Positions 26,207 through 34,740 of a DNA stretch of 64,000 nt are shown one piece after another. Both the position numbers and the translations under genes were made by a program. Position 1 is the first letter of the stretch; each line of letters opens with the position of its first letter. Where the stretch lies: the NCBI GenBank assembly GCA_019634975.1, contig JAHCAI010000002.1:1-64000 (forward strand), in the 5' to 3' direction. Source of the DNA: Burkholderiales bacterium. Its GTDB lineage: Bacteria; Pseudomonadota; Gammaproteobacteria; Burkholderiales; SG8-41. Under the pieces are notes generated by a model, which did not search any database, had not been told where the DNA came from, and worked only from the letters and a program-made list of their open reading frames with translations.

Positions 26207-27262
26207 TCAGCGCAGGGCCGCGTTGATCTTGTCCAGCGCCGCCGAGCCCGGACACAGGTCTTTCGTGCCAAGCTGGTTCAAGGGCGTGGGCACCGTGTTG
26301 ATGTACTGGTGCAGATCGGCGGGCTCGGGCGAGAGGTAGAGCAGGCCGGTGACGATTTCGCCGGCGGCGGCGCGTTCCTGAACGTAATTCATCGCGCGGA
26401 TACGGTCGGTCGGATCGTAGTCCTCCGCCAGCTTGCGCAGCCTGAGCACGGAGCCATCGTGCTGGGTGATGCTGACGACCTCCCCCGGCGCGTAGTCGGC
26501 GGTGATTTCCTCGCGGCCTTCGATGAAATCGAGGCGGTTCACGGCGGCGTTGTGCTCGCGCACGTACTCGTAGGACTTGGTCGAGCCCTCGTGGTTGTTG
26601 AAGGCAACGCAGGGCGATATCACGTCGATGAAGGAGGGGCCGGGGTGCCTGATTGCGGCCTTGATCAGCGGCACCAGCTGCTTCTTGTCGCCGGAGAAGG
26701 CGCGGGCGACGAAAGTCGCGCGCAGCAGCAGCGCCATGCCGATCAGGTCCACCGGCTCGTCGGGATTGATCACGCCGCGCTTGGATTTCGAGCCCTTGGT
26801 CGCGGTGGCGGAGAACTGGCCCTTGGTCAGCCCGTAGACGCCGTTGTTCTCGACGATGTAGACCATGTTGACACCGCGGCGGATGCAGTGCGCGAACTGG
26901 CCCAGCCCGATCGAGGCCGAGTCGCCGTCGCCGGAGACGCCGAGGTACAGCAGCTCGCGGTTGGCGAGGTTGGCGCCGGTGAGCACCGAGGGCATGCGGC
27001 CGTGCACGCTGTTGAAGCCGTGCGAATTGCCGAGGAAATAGTCGGGAGTCTTCGATGAGCAGCCGATGCCCGAGAGCTTGGCAACGCGGTGCGGCTGGAT
27101 GTCGAGTTCCCAGCAGGCCTGGATGATCGAGGCCGAGATCGAGTCGTGGCCGCAGCCGGCGCACAGCGTGGAAATCTTGCCTTCATAGTCGCGGCGGGTG
27201 TAGCCGGCGGCGTTGCGCGCAAGCGAGGGGTGGTGCAGCTTGGGTTTGGCGATGTAGGTCAT
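26207..27262 (-). CDS. korB: 2-oxoacid:ferredoxin oxidoreductase beta subunit (2-oxoglutarate type)
   Basis: A 351-residue thiamine pyrophosphate-binding subunit. It has the cluster-type N-terminal motif CAGCGHDS, a third cysteine in GIGCSSKTP, the TPP/Mg motif GDGDSASIG followed by NNGVYGLTKGQFSAT, and no ferredoxin domain. With KorA it turns 2-oxoglutarate and CoA into succinyl-CoA and CO2, passing electrons to ferredoxin or an NAD(P)-linked subunit. It is the last gene of a three-gene operon with the FAD/Fe-S protein and korA. Length and motifs fit the group of KorB without a C-terminal extension. Confidence 0.9.
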   Translation of the reverse strand: MTYIAKPKLHHPSLARNAAGYTRRDYEGKISTLCAGCGHDSISASIIQACWELDIQPHRVAKLSGIGCSSKTPDYFLGNSHGFNSVHGRMPSVLTGANLANRELLYLGVSGDGDSASIGLGQFAHCIRRGVNMVYIVENNGVYGLTKGQFSATATKGSKSKRGVINPDEPVDLIGMALLLRATFVARAFSGDKKQLVPLIKAAIRHPGPSFIDVISPCVAFNNHEGSTKSYEYVREHNAAVNRLDFIEGREEITADYAPGEVVSITQHDGSVLRLRKLAEDYDPTDRIRAMNYVQERAAAGEIVTGLLYLSPEPADLHQYINTVPTPLNQLGTKDLCPGSAALDKINAALR

Positions 27263-27280
27263 TTTTTCCTCTTGGAGGAG

Positions 27281-27343
27281 TGGGGGCTCAGGAGTCCGGA
27301 GTCGGACCGGAGCTGCCTGATCCGCAATTCCTGATCCCGGTTC
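27281..27343. repeat. Degenerate 7-bp phased repeat between korA and korB
   Basis: Left side TCAGGAG, TCCGGAG, TCGGACC (27288-27308); right side CCTGATC, CGCAATT, CCTGATC, CCGGTTC (27316-27343). Both keep a 7-bp phase and partly pair. It fills most of the 81-base gap and ends at the korA stop. More eroded than the other members of this type. Confidence 0.5.
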
Positions 27344-29182
27344 TCAGGCCATGGCTTTTTTCAGCGGCACGACACTGTGCGTATCGACATGCCGGACAAT
27401 GTTGTCGACGATGAAGCGCGCGGTGATCGGGGTACCGTCGTAATGCAGCAGCGGGATCAGCTGCGCGGGATTGATCTTCGCGTCGTTGACCAGCAGGGTG
27501 CGCAGCTGGGCGTCGCGGTTCTGCTCGATGACGAACACGCCGGAATGCGCGGCGACGAAATCCTTCACCTCGTCGGCGAAGGGGAAGCCGCGCACCCGCA
27601 GCGCGTTGACGGGCACGCCGCGTTCGGCGAGCACGTCCAGCGCCTCCAGCATCGCGGGGCTGGTCGAGCCGTAGTAGATCGCTCCGAAGCTCGCGGGCTT
27701 CGCGGCCTGCTGCAGCACGGGCTTCGGCATCAGTGATTTCGCGGTGTCGAACTTGCGCATCAGGCGCTGCATGTTGTCGACGTAGTCGGGGCCGGCTTCC
27801 GAGTACTGGGCGTAGCGGTTCTTGGTCGTGCCGCGGGTGAAATAGCCGCCGCGGGTGGGGTGCGTCCCCGGATAGGTGCGGTAGGGAATGCCGTCGCCGT
27901 CGACATCGAGATAGCGGCCGAAATCGGCCCCGGCCTCGAGCTTCTCGTAGGTCATGATCTTGCCGCGGTCATATTCCTTGCCGTCGTCCCAGGCGAAGGG
28001 CCGGCACAGCCGGGTGTTCATGCCGATGTCGAGGTCGGTCATCACGAACACCGGCGTCTGCAGGCGCTCGGCGATGTCGAAGGACAGCGCGGTCATCTCG
28101 AAGCACTCGGCCGGATCCTCCGGGAACAGCAGCGGGTGCTTGGTGTCGCCGTGCGAGGCATAGGCGCAGGCGAGGATGTCCGACTGCTGGGTGCGCGTGG
28201 GCATGCCGGTCGAGGGGCCGCCGCGCTGCACGTCGACCAGCACCACCGGGATCTCGGCGAAATAGGCGAGCCCGATGAACTCGGTCATCAGCGAGATGCC
28301 GGGGCCGGATGTCGCGGTGAAAGAGCGCGCGCCGTTCCAGCCGGCGCCGATGGCGATGCCGATCGAGGCGAGTTCATCCTCGCCCTGGATGATCGCGTAC
28401 TTGTTCTTGCCGGTTCCGGCATCGGTGCGCATCTTCTTGCAGTAGGCCATGAAGGCCTCCGCCACCGAAGACGAGGGCGTGATCGGATACCAGGCGCAGA
28501 CCGAGGCGCCGCCGTAGACCGCGCCCAGCGCCACCGCGCTGTTGCCATCGACGAAAATCCGGTCGCCGACGTTGTCCGCGGGCTTCACCCTCAGCCCCAG
28601 CGGGCAGTTGAGGTGCTGCAGCGCGTAGTCGCGGCCGAGGTGCAGCGCCTTCACGTTCGACTGCAGCAGCGCTTCCTTGCCCTTGTACTGCTCGGAGAAC
28701 AGCTGCTCGATGACCTTCGGATCGATCTCGAGCAGCGCCGACAGCGCGCCGACGTAGATGATGTTCTTGAACAGCTGGCGCTGGCGCGGGTCGCTGTAGG
28801 TGGTGTTGCAGATTTCCGTCAGCGGCATGCCGATGCGGGTGATGTCGCCGCGGAACTTGCTTTCCGGCAGCGGCTTCGAGTTGTCGTAGAACAGGTAGCC
28901 GCCGGCCTCGATTTCCCTGAGGTCGTTGTCCCAGGTCTGCGGGTTCATCGCCACCATCAGGTCGACGCCGCCGCGGCGGCCGAGGTAGCCCTTCTCGGTG
29001 ACGCGCACCTCGTACCAGGTCGGGAGGCCCTGGATGTTCGAAGGGAAGATGTTGCGCGGGCTGACGGGCACGCCCATGCGCAGGATCGAGCGCGCGAACA
29101 GCTCATTGGCCGAGGCCGAGCCCGAGCCGTTGACGTTGGCGAACTTGACGACGAAGTCGTTGGTGGCGGTGATGGGGGTCAT
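27344..29182 (-). CDS. korA: 2-oxoacid:ferredoxin oxidoreductase alpha subunit (fused gamma-alpha type)
   Basis: A 612-residue subunit in which the gamma domain (residues 1 to about 190, starting TNDFVVKFANVNGSGSASA) is fused to the alpha pyrimidine domain (from about 210, GNSAVALGAVYGGASVCAWYP ITPSSSVAEAF). CoA-side residues and the C-terminal alpha domain with PAMLEALDVLAERGVPV follow. This is the two-subunit KorAB architecture. It lies between the FAD/Fe-S gene (149-base gap with a hairpin) and korB (81-base gap with another repeat). Start at ATG 29182. Confidence 0.92.
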   Translation of the reverse strand: MTPITATNDFVVKFANVNGSGSASANELFARSILRMGVPVSPRNIFPSNIQGLPTWYEVRVTEKGYLGRRGGVDLMVAMNPQTWDNDLREIEAGGYLFYDNSKPLPESKFRGDITRIGMPLTEICNTTYSDPRQRQLFKNIIYVGALSALLEIDPKVIEQLFSEQYKGKEALLQSNVKALHLGRDYALQHLNCPLGLRVKPADNVGDRIFVDGNSAVALGAVYGGASVCAWYPITPSSSVAEAFMAYCKKMRTDAGTGKNKYAIIQGEDELASIGIAIGAGWNGARSFTATSGPGISLMTEFIGLAYFAEIPVVLVDVQRGGPSTGMPTRTQQSDILACAYASHGDTKHPLLFPEDPAECFEMTALSFDIAERLQTPVFVMTDLDIGMNTRLCRPFAWDDGKEYDRGKIMTYEKLEAGADFGRYLDVDGDGIPYRTYPGTHPTRGGYFTRGTTKNRYAQYSEAGPDYVDNMQRLMRKFDTAKSLMPKPVLQQAAKPASFGAIYYGSTSPAMLEALDVLAERGVPVNALRVRGFPFADEVKDFVAAHSGVFVIEQNRDAQLRTLLVNDAKINPAQLIPLLHYDGTPITARFIVDNIVRHVDTHSVVPLKKAMA

Positions 29183-29213
29183 TTAAATGGGGGTTTGAAG
29201 TTCAAAACCTTTT

Positions 29214-29297
29214 AGCCACAGAGGGCACAGAGTTCACAGAGAAAACCCCGTAAATCTGGCGCCTTGGTTTTTGCAGTTCTCTGTGCCCTCTGTGGCT
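29214..29297. repeat. Hairpin of 9-bp phased repeats (CACAGAG family)
   Basis: Left arm starts AGCCACAGAGGGCACAGAG (29214-29232) and continues with a third unit: CACAGAGGG, CACAGAGTT, CACAGAGAA, a 9-bp period. The right arm (29279-29297) is the exact 19-base reverse complement of the first part; the loop is 46 bases. It fills the gap between the FAD/Fe-S gene and korA. Confidence 0.85.
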
Positions 29298-29331
29298 GCT
29301 TTTGACTTTGCTTTTGTCCTGATGCAGACGA

Positions 29332-31191
29332 TCAAGCCGCCTTGCGCTGCGGTTTGCGGCAGCCGGGGCCCGCGTGGGTCATCTGGATCAGGTATTTCTG
29401 CATGTCCCAGGCACCGGTCGGGCAGCGCTCGGCGCACAGTCCGCAGTGCAGGCAGACGTCTTCGTCCTTGGCCATGATGCGGCCGGTCATGCGCAGTTTC
29501 TCGGAGACGTACAGTCCCTGGTCCGGGCGCAGCGAGGGCGCGGTCAGGCGCTGGCGCAGCTCGGCTTCCTCGCCGTTCTCGGTGAAGGTGATGCAGTCCA
29601 TCGGGCAGATGTCGACGCAGGCGTCGCATTCGATGCACAGCCGCGGCGTGAATACGGTCTGCACGTCGCAGTTGAGGCAGCGCTGGGCCTCGGCAAAGCC
29701 GGCCTTGGCATCGAATCCGAGTTCGACCTCGACCTTGATGTTCTTCAGCGTCAGTTTCTGGTCCTGCCATGGCACCTTGTGGCGCAGCGCCACCGAGATG
29801 TCGTTGTCGTAGCTCCACTCGTGGATGCCCATTTTCTGCGACATCACGGTGACCGCGGGCAGCGGGCGTTCCTTCAGGTCCTCGCCGTTGAACAGCTTGT
29901 CGATCGATACCGCGGCCTCGTGGCCGTGGGCGACCGCCCAGATGATGTTCTTGGGGCCGAAGGCGGCGTCGCCGCCGAAAAACACCTTGGGGTTGGTCGA
30001 CTGGAAAGTCGCCTGGTCGACGACGGGCATGTTCCACTTGTCGAATTCCACGCCGGCGTCGCGCTCGATCCAGGGGAAGGCGTTTTCCTGTCCGATGGCG
30101 ACCAGCACATCGTCGCATTCGAAATACTGGTCGGGCTCGCCGGTGGGCACCAGGCTGCGGCGGCCCCTGGCGTCGTACTCCGCCTTGACCTTCTCGAAGC
30201 TCATGCCGACCAGCTTGCCGCCGTCCACCTTGCAGGCCTTGGGCACCAGGTAGTTGAGGATCGGAATGCCCTCGTGGATCGCATCTTCCTTCTCCCAGGG
30301 GCTGGCCTTCATTTCCTCGTAGCCGGAGCGGACGATGACCTTGACGTCCTCGCCGCCGAGGCGCTTCGCCGAGCGGCAGCAGTCCATCGCGGTGTTGCCG
30401 CCGCCGAGCACGATGACTTTTTTGCCGACCTTGTCGATGTGGCCGAAGGACACGCTGGCGAGCCAGTCGATGCCGATATGGACATTGTTCGCCGCCTCCT
30501 TGCGGCCGGGCACATCGAGGTCGCGGCCGCGCGGCGCGCCGGTGCCGACGAACACCGCGTCGTAGCCCTCGGCCAGCACCTTCTTCAGGCTGTCGACGCG
30601 GGTGCCGGTTTTTACCGTGATGTTGCCGATGCCCGTGATGTAGCCGACCTCCTCGTCGATGACGGACTCCGGCAGGCGGAAGCGCGGCACCTGCGAGCGC
30701 ATGAAGCCGCCGGCCTTGGGATCGGCCTCGTAGACGGTGATGTCGTAGCCCAGCGGGGCAAGGTCGCGGGCAACGGTCAGGGAGGCGGGGCCGCCGCCGA
30801 TGCAGGCGATGCGCTTGCCGTTTTTCTGCTTCGGCGCCTTGGGCATCCGCGCCGTGACGTCATCCTTGTGGTCGGCGGCGACGCGCTTGAGGCGGCAGAT
30901 CGCGACCGGTTCCGGTTTCGGGCCGTCTTCGTGGGTCGTCGGCTTGCGCAGCTCGACGTTGCCGTCTTCGACGCGGCCGCGGCGACAGGCCGGCTCGCAG
31001 GGCCGGTCACAGGTGCGGCCGAGAATGCCGGGGAAAACATTCGATTTCCAGTTGACCATGTAGGCATCGCTGTAGCGGCCTGCGGAGATCAAGCGGATGT
31101 ATTCGGGGACGGGGGTGTGGGCCGGGCAGGCCCACTGGCAATCGACAACTTTATGGAAGTAATCGGGGTGCGAAATATCGGTCGGGTTCAA
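29332..31191 (-). CDS. FAD- and Fe-S-containing NAD(P)H oxidoreductase (GltD-like), likely third Kor subunit
   Basis: A 619-residue protein with an N-terminal GltD-type Fe-S domain (CQWACPAHTPVPEYI, CDRPCEPACRRGRVEDG), an FAD fold (ACIGGGPASLTVARDLA), an NAD(P) fold (VIVLGGGNTAMDC) and two C-terminal [4Fe-4S] motifs (CIECDACVDICPMDC and CLHCGLCAERCPTGAW). Position at the head of the operon with korA and korB matches the NADP+-linked 2-oxoglutarate oxidoreductases of denitrifying aromatic degraders, in which such a subunit exchanges electrons with NADP. The start is a TTG at 31191 with AGGAGTG seven or so bases upstream; no ATG is better placed. Confidence 0.85.
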   Translation of the reverse strand: MNPTDISHPDYFHKVVDCQWACPAHTPVPEYIRLISAGRYSDAYMVNWKSNVFPGILGRTCDRPCEPACRRGRVEDGNVELRKPTTHEDGPKPEPVAICRLKRVAADHKDDVTARMPKAPKQKNGKRIACIGGGPASLTVARDLAPLGYDITVYEADPKAGGFMRSQVPRFRLPESVIDEEVGYITGIGNITVKTGTRVDSLKKVLAEGYDAVFVGTGAPRGRDLDVPGRKEAANNVHIGIDWLASVSFGHIDKVGKKVIVLGGGNTAMDCCRSAKRLGGEDVKVIVRSGYEEMKASPWEKEDAIHEGIPILNYLVPKACKVDGGKLVGMSFEKVKAEYDARGRRSLVPTGEPDQYFECDDVLVAIGQENAFPWIERDAGVEFDKWNMPVVDQATFQSTNPKVFFGGDAAFGPKNIIWAVAHGHEAAVSIDKLFNGEDLKERPLPAVTVMSQKMGIHEWSYDNDISVALRHKVPWQDQKLTLKNIKVEVELGFDAKAGFAEAQRCLNCDVQTVFTPRLCIECDACVDICPMDCITFTENGEEAELRQRLTAPSLRPDQGLYVSEKLRMTGRIMAKDEDVCLHCGLCAERCPTGAWDMQKYLIQMTHAGPGCRKPQRKAA

Positions 31192-31526
31192 AAATCACTC
31201 CTGCCTGCGGTTGGCTACATGTTTTTGTTTTTATTCGGCTATTTACTGGACACCGGATTCGATCCAAAAGTGCCCGAAAGTCTACGCCTTTGGCAGGGGG
31301 AAGAAAAGCGCATTGCAAGCGATTACAGTCCGCGCATTGCCCCCAGCAAATCCATGCCCGCGTTGGGGGAAAGCAGTGGGCGGTACCCGGAGCTTCAGCA
31401 ATACAGCCAGGCAGCCATTGCGCCGGACGTACTTTGTTTGTTGTGCCGGATGATGAGGGTGACGATGTCGTCGGGATTCACAGCCTCGGCGACCGGAGGC
31501 CCTGTGGCGACCGACCTGCGGCGGCG
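31192..31526. other. Gene-free stretch between the Kor operon and the TctC gene
   Basis: 335 bases without a convincing gene. The left part holds the Shine-Dalgarno of the FAD/Fe-S gene and an AT-richer leader; an AT-rich motif variant lies at about 31216-31240. The right part (about 31430-31526) looks coding in base composition on the minus strand but has no start and no recognisable family. Confidence 0.5.
31216..31240 (-). repeat. AT-rich motif variant upstream of the Kor operon
   Basis: On the minus strand AATAAAAACAAAAACATGTA, a variant of the dispersed motif, about 30-50 bases before the TTG start. Confidence 0.4.
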
Positions 31527-32516
31527 TCATTCCAGGCGTATGCCCGCGGACTGGATCACCTTGGCCCAGCCGGCGGATTCCCGCCGGATCAGGTCGGCGA
31601 GCTGCGTCGGGCCGAAAAACACCGGATCCATGCCCTGTTTGATCAGCAGGCTGCGCATGTCGTCGGTGCCCATTACCGCGGCCAGCGACTTGTGGAGCCT
31701 GTCGACCGCGTACCTGGGCGTTTTCGCCGGCACGAAAATCGCGCCCCAGGAGTTGACGTCGAAACCTTTCAAGCCCTGTTCGTCCAGCGTCGGCATATCG
31801 GGCGCACCCGGCGAACGCTTCAGCGTGGTGACGCCGAGCGCGCGCAGCTTGCCGGAATTGACATGGGGCATCGTCGCGGCGAGCCCGGCGCAATAGGCCT
31901 GGGTCTGTCCGCCGATGGTGTCGATCACCGCTGGCGCGCCGCCCTTGTATGGCACATGCAGCAGGTCGATGCCGGCCATGGTCTTGAGCATTTCGATGCA
32001 CAGGTGTGGTGTACCGCCGACGCCGGAGGAAGCGAAGGACAGCTTGCCCGGCCGCGCCTTGGCATAGGCAATGAATTCCTGCAGGTTTTTCACCGGCAGC
32101 GAGGCGTTGATCACCAGCAGGTACGGCACCACGGCGACCAGTGCAACCGGCTGCAAATCCTTCTCCGGGCTGTAGGCGAGATTCTTGTAGAGATGCGGTC
32201 CGATCGAGAACAGCCCGCCGGTGCCGTAGAGCAGGGTGTGGCCGTCGGCCGGCGATTTGGCCACCAGTTCGGCACCGATGTTGCCGCTGGCGCCGGAGCG
32301 GTTGTCGACGACGACGTTCTGCCCGAGATGGGCGGCGAGCTTGGGCGCGATCTGCCGGGCAAGGATGTCATTGGAGCTGGCGCCCGAGGGGTAGGGCACG
32401 ACCAGACGCACCGGGCGTTCCGGATACTTCTGTGCCTGCGCCATGCCGCTCATGAGCATCAGTGCCGTGGCACATCCGCCCAGCCCGATCAACATGCCTG
32501 CTGCGGTTTTGCCCAT
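31527..32516 (-). CDS. TctC-type tripartite tricarboxylate transporter receptor (Bug family)
   Basis: A 329-residue periplasmic binding protein. Signal peptide to about residue 28 (ending SGMAQAQ), then the family opening YPERPVRLVVPYPSGASSND, the ligand loop VVDNRSGASGNIGAELVAKS, and FNSWGAIFVPAKTP-like text late in the protein. Such receptors bind small carboxylates. No tctA or tctB genes are adjacent, as is common for the many orphan Bug proteins of betaproteobacteria. The ATG at 32516 follows GGGAGG; a longer open frame upstream lacks signal features. Confidence 0.88.
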   Translation of the reverse strand: MGKTAAGMLIGLGGCATALMLMSGMAQAQKYPERPVRLVVPYPSGASSNDILARQIAPKLAAHLGQNVVVDNRSGASGNIGAELVAKSPADGHTLLYGTGGLFSIGPHLYKNLAYSPEKDLQPVALVAVVPYLLVINASLPVKNLQEFIAYAKARPGKLSFASSGVGGTPHLCIEMLKTMAGIDLLHVPYKGGAPAVIDTIGGQTQAYCAGLAATMPHVNSGKLRALGVTTLKRSPGAPDMPTLDEQGLKGFDVNSWGAIFVPAKTPRYAVDRLHKSLAAVMGTDDMRSLLIKQGMDPVFFGPTQLADLIRRESAGWAKVIQSAGIRLE

Positions 32517-32630
32517 TTTCAGCCTCCCCGCGAAAATTTCTGCCTTGCCTTGAGCGCTTGCAGCGCTGGATGCGGCGTGGTTTTGATTATCCCCGCATGT
32601 GCACTGTGCGCGATGCACCCTGTTCCGGAT

Positions 32631-32876
32631 TCAATCCGTTTTGTGATGAGGGTAAATCAGGAATGCAAAAAAGGAAATCAGCCCGCCGAAAATCAGCAGC
32701 GTGATGGCCATGGCTTTGAATGACGCGCCGCCGAATCCGGCTTGCAGCAGGTTGTGGAGACTCGCAACCGGCGCTGGGAAGAAAGGGAACCAGCTGCCGT
32801 AGGCGAGGTGCCAGGCGCCGACGGCCAGCGCGTAGAGGCCGATGATGCCGATCACGGCGCTGACCAGGAACTGCAT
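32631..32876 (-). CDS. Small two-segment membrane protein coupled to lpdA
   Basis: 81 residues with two hydrophobic segments (LVSAVIGIIGLYALAVGAW and AITLLIFGGLISFFAFLIY) joined by a loop rich in Pro and Phe. The ATG follows the lpdA stop with no gap (TAAATG), so translation is probably coupled. I do not recognise the family. Its tie to a dihydrolipoyl dehydrogenase gene is unexplained. Confidence 0.65.
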   Translation of the reverse strand: MQFLVSAVIGIIGLYALAVGAWHLAYGSWFPFFPAPVASLHNLLQAGFGGASFKAMAITLLIFGGLISFFAFLIYPHHKTD

Positions 32877-34673
32877 TTATTTTTTCTTCGGCACGTAGAG
32901 GTCGGTGATCGTGCCTTCCGCCATTTCGGCGGCGAAGAACAGGGTTTCCGACAATGTCGGATGCGGATGAATGGTGAGACCAAGGTCATGCGAGTCGGCG
33001 CCCATTTCCAGCGCCAGCACCGCTTCGGCGATCAGTTCGCCGGCGTTGACGCCGGTCATCGCCGCGCCGATCACGCGGCGGGTTTTCCTGTCGAGCAGCA
33101 GCTTGGTCATGCCCTCGTCGCGGCCGGTGGCCAGCGCGCGGCCGCTGGCCGCCCAGGGGAATACCGCTTTATCAAACTCGATGCCCTGGGCCTGGGCCTG
33201 GGTTTCGGTGAGACCCATCCAGGCGATCTCGGGATCGGTGTAAGCCACCGAGGGGATCGTGCGCGCGTCGAAAAAGGCCTTGTGGCCGGCGATGACCTCG
33301 GCGGCGATCTTGGCTTCGTAGGATGCTTTGTGCGCGAGCATCGGTTCGCCGCAGATGTCGCCGATGGCGTAGATGTGCGGCACGTTGCTGCGCTGCTGCT
33401 TGTCGACCGGGATGTAGCCGCGCTCGTTGACGCTGACGCCGGCCGCTTCGGCCTTGATCTCGCGGCCGTTGGGGCGGCGGCCCACCGCCATCAGAACGGC
33501 GTCGAAGGTGTCGGTGCTGGTCGTGCCGTCGCTGCCTTCAAACGTGACTTTCAAACCGGCTTTGGTGGCCTCGATTTTCGCGACCTTGGTCTTGAGCAGG
33601 ATTTTTTCGTAACGTTTTTCGATGCGTTTGGTCAGCGGCCGCACCACGTCGCGGTCGGCACCGGGGATCAGGCCATCCATCAGCTCGACGACGGTGATTT
33701 TCGAGCCCAGCGCGTCATACACCGTCGCCATCTCCAGGCCGATGATGCCGCCGCCGATCACCAGCAGGCGTTTCGGCACCTCGGCGAGTTTCAGCGCGCC
33801 GGTCGAATCGATGATGCGCGGATCGTCGTAGGGGAAGCCGGGGATGCGCGCCACCGACGAGCCGGCGGCGATGATGCAGTGCTCGAAGGCGACGGTCTTC
33901 ACGCCGTCCGCGGTGTCGACGCGCAGCGTGTGTGCCGAGGCAAATTCGCCGCGGCCGGTGACGACCTGCACCTTGCGCTGCTTGGCCAGTCCCGACAGGC
34001 CCTTGGTGAGTTTGCCCAGCACGCCGTCCTTCCAGGCGCGCAGCTTGTCGAGGTCGATTTTCGGCTTGCCGAAGGTGATGCCGGCATGTGCGGCTTCATC
34101 GGCCTCGGTGATGACCTTCGCCATGTGCAGCAGCGCCTTCGACGGAATGCAGCCGACGTTGAGGCAGACGCCGCCCAGCGTCGGGTAACGTTCGACCAGT
34201 ACGACTTTCTTGCCGAGGTCGGCAGCGCGGAAGGCCGCGGTATAGCCGCCGGGGCCGGCGCCAAGCACCAGGACTTCGGTGTGGATGTCGGCCTGGATGG
34301 CGGAAACATCGGTTTTCGGCGCGGTGCCGGCAGCTGCAGGTGCCGGTTTTGCCGCCGCAGGTGCCGGAGCCGGCGCAGCGGCAGGAGCGGCCGCAGCCCC
34401 GGGTTTTGCCGCCGGTGCCGCCGCGGTCTCTCCGGTTTGCTCCAGCGTCAGCACCAGTGTGCCCATCGAGACCTTGTCACCGGGTTTCAGGCTGATGGTC
34501 TTGACCGTGCCTGCGCCGGGCGAGGGAATGTCCATCGTCGCCTTGTCGGACTCCAGTGTGACCAGCGGGTCTTCCTTGTTCACGGCATCGCCGGGTTTCA
34601 CCAGCACTTCGATCACCGGGATGTTCTTGAAGTCCCCGATGTCCGGAACCTTGACCTCGACGAGTTTGCTCAT
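32877..34673 (-). CDS. lpdA: Dihydrolipoyl dehydrogenase with an N-terminal lipoyl domain
   Basis: A 598-residue E3 component. Residues 1-80 form a lipoyl domain with the lipoylated Lys44 (LESDKATMDI); a flexible Ala/Pro linker spans about 84-120; the flavoprotein part starts at VLVLGAGPGGY and holds the redox disulfide Cys170/Cys175 (GGVCLNVGCIPSK) and the C-terminal HPHPTLSE with the catalytic base. Lipoyl-E3 fusions are typical of betaproteobacterial pyruvate dehydrogenase E3. Here no aceE or aceF is adjacent; proA is 67 bases upstream. Confidence 0.95.
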   Translation of the reverse strand: MSKLVEVKVPDIGDFKNIPVIEVLVKPGDAVNKEDPLVTLESDKATMDIPSPGAGTVKTISLKPGDKVSMGTLVLTLEQTGETAAAPAAKPGAAAAPAAAPAPAPAAAKPAPAAAGTAPKTDVSAIQADIHTEVLVLGAGPGGYTAAFRAADLGKKVVLVERYPTLGGVCLNVGCIPSKALLHMAKVITEADEAAHAGITFGKPKIDLDKLRAWKDGVLGKLTKGLSGLAKQRKVQVVTGRGEFASAHTLRVDTADGVKTVAFEHCIIAAGSSVARIPGFPYDDPRIIDSTGALKLAEVPKRLLVIGGGIIGLEMATVYDALGSKITVVELMDGLIPGADRDVVRPLTKRIEKRYEKILLKTKVAKIEATKAGLKVTFEGSDGTTSTDTFDAVLMAVGRRPNGREIKAEAAGVSVNERGYIPVDKQQRSNVPHIYAIGDICGEPMLAHKASYEAKIAAEVIAGHKAFFDARTIPSVAYTDPEIAWMGLTETQAQAQGIEFDKAVFPWAASGRALATGRDEGMTKLLLDRKTRRVIGAAMTGVNAGELIAEAVLALEMGADSHDLGLTIHPHPTLSETLFFAAEMAEGTITDLYVPKKK

Positions 34674-34680
34674 GGCGCTC

Positions 34681-34716
34681 TTAAATTATTGTTTAAAAAC
34701 AATTACTTGCATAATG
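34681..34716 (+). repeat. AT-rich motif copy between lpdA and proA
   Basis: Contains the palindrome ATTGTTT-AA-AAACAAT (34688-34703) and then TACTTGCATAATG. It fills the gap before lpdA, just upstream of the lpdA ribosome-binding region. Confidence 0.6.
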
Positions 34717-34740
34717 TGCGCAAGCGTATGCCGGTGGCGT

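Noticed and set aside
31430..31526. Possible end of a decayed gene on the minus strand (reads like AEAVNPDDIVTLIIRHNK)
   Set aside because: Short, no start, no recognisable family; composition alone is not enough.
29374..31896. A very long open frame (840 codons) on the plus strand opposite the FAD/Fe-S subunit gene
   Set aside because: It is the mirror of a real GC-rich gene; its composition is Ala/Val/Asp/His-rich with no family features, and the opposite strand has four clear Fe-S and two nucleotide motifs.
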